Assembly: GCA_018715465.1 (NCBI GenBank)
Contig: DVLN01000014.1
Location: 1 to 9,961 of the forward strand
Length of the DNA: 9,961 nt
Origin: Candidatus Faecivivens stercorigallinarum
Lineage (GTDB): Bacteria > Bacillota > Clostridia > Oscillospirales > Ruminococcaceae
Direction of reading: 5' to 3'
This document shows, one piece after another, positions 5,622 through 9,961 of the stretch (positions within the stretch are counted from its first letter, which is position 1; every line of letters begins with the position of its first letter). Under the pieces are notes generated by a model. That model did not search any database. It saw only the letters and a program-made list of their open reading frames with translations, and was not told where the DNA came from. A program made the position numbers and the translations under genes.

Positions 5622-6347
5622 TTGGACGGATATCTTCATTCGATTGAATCAATGGGACTTGTAGATGGTCCCGGCATCCGAACGGTAGTCTTTCTTTCGG
5701 GGTGTTTGCTCCGCTGCCGCTACTGCCACAATCCGGACACCTGGAAGGAAGGGGCGGGAACCCGCATTTCTCCGGCAGAGCTGGTGAATAAACTGCGGCG
5801 TTTTCAGACCTATTATCGTTCCGGCGGCGGTGTTACCTTTTCCGGCGGCGAGCCACTTTTGCAGCCGGATTTTCTGGAAGAGGCACTCGCCCTTTCGAGA
5901 GCAGCCGGGATTCATACCTGCATCGACACGGCAGGTGTTGGACGGGCAGACGACGAACAGTATCGCCGGATCCTTGCCAATACCTCGCTGATTCTGTATG
6001 ATGTCAAGCATTTCCTCCCGGAAGAGTACCGGAAACTGACCGGACAGCCGATGGATGAGACCCTTCGGTTTCTCCGGCTGGCGCAGCAGATGCAGGTGCC
6101 GATGTGGATCCGGCATGTCGTTGTTCCCAGGTTGACCGATGGCGAGCAACATTTGGCCGGACTGCGGGAGTATATCGACAGCCTGTCCGGGGTCGAACGG
6201 GTGGAACTGCTGCCCTACCACCGGCTGGGCGCTCACAAGTATCCGCTGCTCGGGCTGCCCTATACGCTGGAAGATACCCCGCCAATGGATCAGCAGCTGT
6301 GCGCTGGTCTGCAGAAAAAATATTTTGCGGAATATGCCGCTGAATAA
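5622..6347 (+). CDS. pflA: Pyruvate formate-lyase activating enzyme (radical SAM)
   Basis: 241 aa, close to the usual 245. Cytosolic radical SAM enzyme that cleaves S-adenosylmethionine reductively and abstracts hydrogen from the PFL glycine, creating the stable glycyl radical. The 4Fe-4S motif C-x3-C-x2-C is C28, C32, C35 (GCLLRCRYCHNPDTW); the SAM-contacting GGE motif is 75-77 (TFSGGEP). The N-terminus YLHSIESMGLVDGPGIR is diagnostic of PflA. The start is TTG 5622: it gives the family's M-x-G-x-(I/L)-H-S-x-E-S beginning, has AGAAAGGG about 10 nt upstream, and no ATG or GTG fits. The gene follows the ZTP riboswitch and precedes pflB, an order (A before B) opposite to Escherichia coli. Confidence 0.95.
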   Translation: MDGYLHSIESMGLVDGPGIRTVVFLSGCLLRCRYCHNPDTWKEGAGTRISPAELVNKLRRFQTYYRSGGGVTFSGGEPLLQPDFLEEALALSRAAGIHTCIDTAGVGRADDEQYRRILANTSLILYDVKHFLPEEYRKLTGQPMDETLRFLRLAQQMQVPMWIRHVVVPRLTDGEQHLAGLREYIDSLSGVERVELLPYHRLGAHKYPLLGLPYTLEDTPPMDQQLCAGLQKKYFAEYAAE

Positions 6348-6391
6348 TCAATCATAATTCATGACGTGACCTTGAAAGGATGGATATACAG

Positions 6392-8638
6392 ATGGATCAG
6401 AATGTACTGAAAAATACCGCTTGGAAGGGCTTTGCACCTGGCGTCTGGATGGATGAGGTCAATGTCCGCAGTTTTATTCAGAAAAACTATACCCTGTATG
6501 AAGGAGATGAATCCTTCCTCGCAGGCGTGAGCGAAAAGACTGCAAAGGTCTGGGAAAAGTGCAACGCGCTGATCATCGAGGAGATCAAAAAAGGCATCAT
6601 AGATGTTGAAACCGATATCATTTCTGGGATTGACAACTTTGCCCCCGGCTATATCGACAAGGACAACGAAGTGATCGTCGGCCTGCAGACTGATGCACCG
6701 CTCAAACGGATTGTCAACCTGTACGGCGGTCTTCGGATGGCACAGTCCAGCCTCAAGCAGTACGGCTATACTCTCAACCCCGATATCGAAAAGAAGTTCC
6801 ATGAATACCGTAAAACCCATAATGAGGGTGTATTTGACGCTTATCCCGAACGGGTTCGCGCTGCCCGTCATGCGGGTCTCCTGACCGGCTTGCCGGATGC
6901 TTACGGCCGCGGCCGTATCATCGGCGACTACCGCCGTATTGCACTGTACGGTGTCGATTACCTCCAGGAACAGAAAAAGGAAGATCTTCGCAAGCTGGAC
7001 GGCCCGATGACCGAAGAGCTCATCCGTCTGCGGGAAGAGGTCAGTGAGCAGATTCGCGCATTGGATAAGATGAAGTCGATGGCTGCCCGTTACGGCGTGG
7101 ATATTTCTGCACCGGCTGAAAATGCTCAGCAGGCGGTACAGTATCTGTATATGGGATACCTTGCCGGTATCAAGGAAAACAACGGTGCCGCAACTTCCCT
7201 CGGCCGGACTTCCACCTTCCTGGATATCTACATCCAGCGTGATCTGGAAAACGGCACTCTGACCGAAGAAGGTGCACAGGAACTGATTGATCAGTTTATC
7301 ATTAAATTGCGCCTGGTCCGTCATCTGCGTACTCCTGAATATAACGAGCTGTTTGGCGGTGACCCCACCTGGGTCACCGAGTCGATCGGCGGCGTCGGTA
7401 TCAACGGTAAACCGCTGGTTACCAAAAACTCTTACCGTTATTTGCACACCCTCACCAACCTCGGCACCGCCCCCGAACCCAACCTGACGGTACTCTGGAG
7501 CGAAAAGCTGCCCGAAAACTTCAAGCGTTACTGCGCGAAGATGTCGATTGCGACTGACTCGATTCAGTACGAGAATGATGACGTGATGCGTCCGATCTAT
7601 GGCGATGACTACGCGATCGCCTGCTGTGTATCGGCAATGACGGTCGGCAAGCAGATGCAGTTTTTTGGCGCTCGTGCGAATATGGCAAAATCGCTGCTGT
7701 ATGCGATCAACGGCGGCGTAGACGAGCTGAAAGGCACTAAAGTTGTGCCCGGTATCGAGCCGATCACCGATGATGTCCTGGATTTTGACAAGGTTATGGC
7801 CAACTATAAGAAGGTTCTTTCCTACGTTGCCGGACTGTATGTCGACGCGGTCAACATCATCCACTTCATGCACGATAAATATGCTTATGAAGCATCCCAG
7901 ATGGCGCTGCATGATACCCATGTCGAGCGTCTGATGGCGTTTGGTATGGCCGGGCTTTCGGTTGCGGCAGACTCGTTGTCTGCAATCAAGTTTGCCAAGG
8001 TCAAACCGATCCGCAACCATGCCGGCATTGCAGTTGATTTTACCGTCAAAGGCGATTTCCCCAAATACGGCAATGACGATGACCGTGTGGACGATCTGGC
8101 GGTTGAGGCAGTTACCTTCTTCTCAAATGAGCTGAAAAAGCATCCGCTTTACCGCAATGCAAAACATACCCTGTCTGCACTGACCATCACCTCCAATGTC
8201 ATGTACGGCAAGAAGACCGGCCCGACTCCTGATGGACGCAAAGTCGGCGAACCGCTCGCACCCGGTGCCAACCCGATGCACGGACGGGATGAAAACGGTG
8301 CACTTGCATCCCTCAACTCGGTTGCGAAGATTCCTTACCGCAATGTCTGCCAGGATGGTGTCTCCAACACCTTCTCGATTGTCCCGAACGCTCTTGGCAA
8401 GACCGAAACCGAACGCGAAAATAACCTGGTCACCATTCTGGACGGATATTTTGCACAGGGCGCGCACCATCTGAATGTCAACGTTCTCAACCGTCAGCTG
8501 TTGATTGACGCGATGGAGCATCCCGAACAGTATCCGACCCTGACCATCCGCGTCTCCGGTTATGCGGTCAACTTCAACCGTCTCTCCCGTGAGCAGCAGC
8601 TGGAAGTTATCAGCCGTACTTTCCACGAGAGCATCTGA
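6392..8638 (+). CDS. pflB: Pyruvate formate-lyase (formate C-acetyltransferase), glycyl radical enzyme
   Basis: 748 aa from this start; E. coli PflB is 760. Converts pyruvate plus CoA to acetyl-CoA plus formate in anaerobic fermentation, as a cytosolic homodimer. The adjacent active-site cysteines are in DDYAIACCVSAM (codons 7622-7627, C411-C412), and the radical glycine is in RVSGYAVNF (codon 8558, G723), 25 residues from the end. Both cysteines and the full PFL signature mark true PFL rather than choline or glycerol lyases. The ATG at 6392 is preferred over 6380: GAAAGGA touches the upstream ATG but is 11 nt from 6392, and NVLKNTAWKGF then aligns with the E. coli N-terminus. It uses many CGT/CGC arginine and C-ending codons, unlike the CGG-rich neighbours, as expected for a highly expressed gene. 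No terminator separates it from pflA (44 nt). Confidence 0.97.
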   Translation: MDQNVLKNTAWKGFAPGVWMDEVNVRSFIQKNYTLYEGDESFLAGVSEKTAKVWEKCNALIIEEIKKGIIDVETDIISGIDNFAPGYIDKDNEVIVGLQTDAPLKRIVNLYGGLRMAQSSLKQYGYTLNPDIEKKFHEYRKTHNEGVFDAYPERVRAARHAGLLTGLPDAYGRGRIIGDYRRIALYGVDYLQEQKKEDLRKLDGPMTEELIRLREEVSEQIRALDKMKSMAARYGVDISAPAENAQQAVQYLYMGYLAGIKENNGAATSLGRTSTFLDIYIQRDLENGTLTEEGAQELIDQFIIKLRLVRHLRTPEYNELFGGDPTWVTESIGGVGINGKPLVTKNSYRYLHTLTNLGTAPEPNLTVLWSEKLPENFKRYCAKMSIATDSIQYENDDVMRPIYGDDYAIACCVSAMTVGKQMQFFGARANMAKSLLYAINGGVDELKGTKVVPGIEPITDDVLDFDKVMANYKKVLSYVAGLYVDAVNIIHFMHDKYAYEASQMALHDTHVERLMAFGMAGLSVAADSLSAIKFAKVKPIRNHAGIAVDFTVKGDFPKYGNDDDRVDDLAVEAVTFFSNELKKHPLYRNAKHTLSALTITSNVMYGKKTGPTPDGRKVGEPLAPGANPMHGRDENGALASLNSVAKIPYRNVCQDGVSNTFSIVPNALGKTETERENNLVTILDGYFAQGAHHLNVNVLNRQLLIDAMEHPEQYPTLTIRVSGYAVNFNRLSREQQLEVISRTFHESI

Positions 8639-8651
8639 TGGAGGAAACCTG

Positions 8652-8975
8652 ATGGGAAAATATTATCATCGTCAGTGCAGCCGTAAGGTTGCTGAGGGCG
8701 GACTGGTCTATTATATTGCGGAATTGCAGCTGCTGATGCCGGATGGAAAACTGCACTATCTTTGCGGCAGTTTTCCGGAAGGAGATGAAGCCGGTATCCG
8801 CTTTACCGCTGCGAGCGAATCCATGTATGATCTGATGATTGGCAAGGCGGAAGAGGTGGACGAAGATATCGTTTATTACGCATCCTGGCGGGGAAAACAG
8901 GCCCCCGAGGGGAGCGGTTATCAGCAGGCCGCTGATTTTCTGTGGCAGATGGCTGCGGAAAAGTACGCATTATAA
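8652..8975 (+). CDS. Uncharacterised 107-aa protein, third gene of the pfl operon
   Basis: 107 aa, no family recognised. It looks soluble and acidic, with no signal peptide or membrane segment. Visible features are an N-terminal KYYHRQCSRKV, a region predicted as alternating strands (LVYYIAELQLLMPDGKLHYLCGSFPEG), an acidic middle (KAEEVDEDIVYY) and a C-terminal helix (QQAADFLWQMAAEKYAL). Two cysteines (C9 and one in LCGSF) do not form a metal motif. Start ATG 8652 has a strong GGAGG (8640-8644) 7 nt upstream, only 13 nt after the pflB stop, and the gene is followed by the operon terminator. Context therefore places it firmly in the pfl transcript, perhaps as an accessory to PFL or formate metabolism, but the sequence itself gives no function. 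Confidence 0.8.
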   Translation: MGKYYHRQCSRKVAEGGLVYYIAELQLLMPDGKLHYLCGSFPEGDEAGIRFTAASESMYDLMIGKAEEVDEDIVYYASWRGKQAPEGSGYQQAADFLWQMAAEKYAL

Positions 8976-8994
8976 TGTCTGCAAACAGTTAAAG

Positions 8995-9033
8995 AAAGCT
9001 CCCCGAAGGAAAACAATCTTTCGGGGAGCTTTT
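8995..9033. terminator. Strong bidirectional terminator closing the pfl operon and the DUF3737 gene
   Basis: AAAGCTCCCCGAAGGA (8995-9010) pairs with TCTTTCGGGGAGCTTT (9017-9032) with a single G-T wobble around the loop AAACAA. T-runs flank it in both directions (TTTT at 9030-9033; AAA at 8995-8997 read from the other strand). Confidence 0.92.
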
Positions 9034-9048
9034 GGTATATCGTGATAA

Positions 9049-9894
9049 TTATTTACGGGTGCTGATCTCGCAGTCAGCGTCTTTGCGGATATGCTCATCG
9101 AGGATGATCTCACCGATATGGTCGGCAGTGATCGAACCATGATGCGGGTTTTTGACACTGATGATATCGCCGTTAATGGTAGCGGTCACATCGCTGTTCT
9201 CAAACGCAAAGTCCGCGCCTTCCATTTCGCAGTCTTTCAGCACCAGACCTTTGCAGTAGCACAGCGGTTGAGTACCGATGATTTTGCAGCGGATGAGGCG
9301 CAGGTTTTTGCTATACCATGCCAGATATTCGCCCTTGATGACCGAGTCATATACAGCGACGTTTTTGGTGTGCCAGAAAGCGTCCTTTGTATCCAGCACC
9401 GAGTTGCGGATGACCAGATTTTCGACATACTGGAAGGAGTATTTGCCTTTTAGCCGGAGATTTTCGATTTCCAAATCACGGGTGTGTAAAAAGGGGTATT
9501 CGCCTTCCAGCGAACAGTCATTGATATTGATTCCGCGGCAGTACCATCCAAACTCCGGCGAAACGATTTCACATCCGGTCAGGGTCGAGCGGTCACATTC
9601 CCGCAGAGCCTTGATGCCGCCGAGGACGCTGTTTTTGATTTTCATATCGCTGTCGTACCAGAGTGCAGCGCGGCAGGTATCGGTCATCCGGCTGTCCTCG
9701 ATTTCGCCGCCCTGCACATGCCAGAAGGGATAGCGTAGCAGGAAATCACAGTTTTTTACCCGGATATTTCCGCACTCCTTCAAAGCCGATTCTCCGTCGG
9801 CGGGACCCTCAAACCGGCAGTTTACAACCTCCGCATCGTGGATACCATACAATGCGCGTTCCTCATCAAGTGTCAGATTTTCATATTTTTCCAT
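9049..9894 (-). CDS. DUF3737 family protein, beta-helix repeat protein
   Basis: 281 aa. Matches the DUF3737 family in sequence as I know it (FGEERALY-like start, CRFEGPADGESALKEC, SPEFGWY, GKYSFQY, DAFWHTKNV, GEYLAWYSKNL, GTQPLCYCKGL). Function is unknown. The protein is built of 19-residue repeats with an aromatic/hydrophobic triad followed by an x-N-L-x-I-x-N-(S/C) strand. Triad centres are at 39, 58, then 79, 98, 117, 136, 155, 174, 193, 212 and 231, which indicates a right-handed beta-helix of about 11 turns. No signal peptide is visible, so it is probably cytosolic. The ATG at 9894 is preferred over the in-frame ATG at 9903, because AGAAAGGA touches the latter and lies 9 nt from the former. 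The promoter is not identifiable in the 58 nt remaining upstream. Confidence 0.9.
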   Translation of the reverse strand: MEKYENLTLDEERALYGIHDAEVVNCRFEGPADGESALKECGNIRVKNCDFLLRYPFWHVQGGEIEDSRMTDTCRAALWYDSDMKIKNSVLGGIKALRECDRSTLTGCEIVSPEFGWYCRGININDCSLEGEYPFLHTRDLEIENLRLKGKYSFQYVENLVIRNSVLDTKDAFWHTKNVAVYDSVIKGEYLAWYSKNLRLIRCKIIGTQPLCYCKGLVLKDCEMEGADFAFENSDVTATINGDIISVKNPHHGSITADHIGEIILDEHIRKDADCEISTRK

Positions 9895-9961
9895 GCTGTC
9901 CATTCCTTTCTGTATCTTTCTGCAATGGGAGCAGAATCTCTCTTTCTATTGTGGTTTTATT

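Noticed and set aside
6359..8020. 553-codon open frame on the minus strand opposite pflB
   Set aside because: It is a codon-bias shadow of a certain pflB gene, with no recognisable domain or ribosome site. Its product resembles reverse-frame noise.

Overview
This window looks like chromosomal DNA from an anaerobic, mid-GC member of the Clostridia, perhaps Oscillospirales. That is inferred from oxygen-sensitive pyruvate formate-lyase, HI0933-type, DUF4870 and DUF3737 proteins, and GGAGG/AGAAAGG ribosome sites. There is no sign of phage, transposon, CRISPR, rRNA or tRNA. Most genes are recognisable housekeeping or conserved families; three are of unknown function.

Layout. (1) 96-2837, plus strand: a strong promoter, a small leader hairpin, a GT4 glycosyltransferase and, overlapping it by 4 nt, an HI0933-family flavoprotein. 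(2) 2841-4913, plus strand: a promoter whose -35 lies inside a perfect inverted repeat, then a sugar-phosphate-type nucleotidyltransferase, a TtcA-like tRNA thiolase 4 nt downstream, and a 58-aa single-pass membrane protein ending at a bidirectional terminator. (3) 4920-5295, minus strand: a DUF4870/Tic20-like small membrane protein with its own promoter. (4) 5226-5621: a dense 396-nt regulatory region between divergent genes. It holds the minus-strand promoter, an 11-bp palindrome, a hairpin, a near-consensus plus-strand promoter, a ZTP (pfl-motif) riboswitch with overlapping terminator, and a hairpin covering the pflA ribosome site. (5) 5622-9033, plus strand: pflA (TTG start), pflB, and an unrecognised 107-aa gene, closed by a very strong hairpin terminator. 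(6) 9049-9894, minus strand: a DUF3737 beta-helix protein with a 19-residue repeat.

How it works together. The best-understood unit is the pfl operon. PflA installs the glycyl radical on PflB, which converts pyruvate and CoA to acetyl-CoA and formate. Formate feeds 10-formyl-tetrahydrofolate. ZTP/ZMP rises when 10-formyl-tetrahydrofolate runs short, so the riboswitch should open the operon when one-carbon units are scarce. The sequence also suggests a second, translational control on pflA alone (UUG start, sequestered ribosome site), which would suit an activating enzyme needed in small amounts. I see no clearly new multi-gene system. The least explained items are the 107-aa gene after pflB, the two palindromes at promoters, and the DUF3737 repeat protein.
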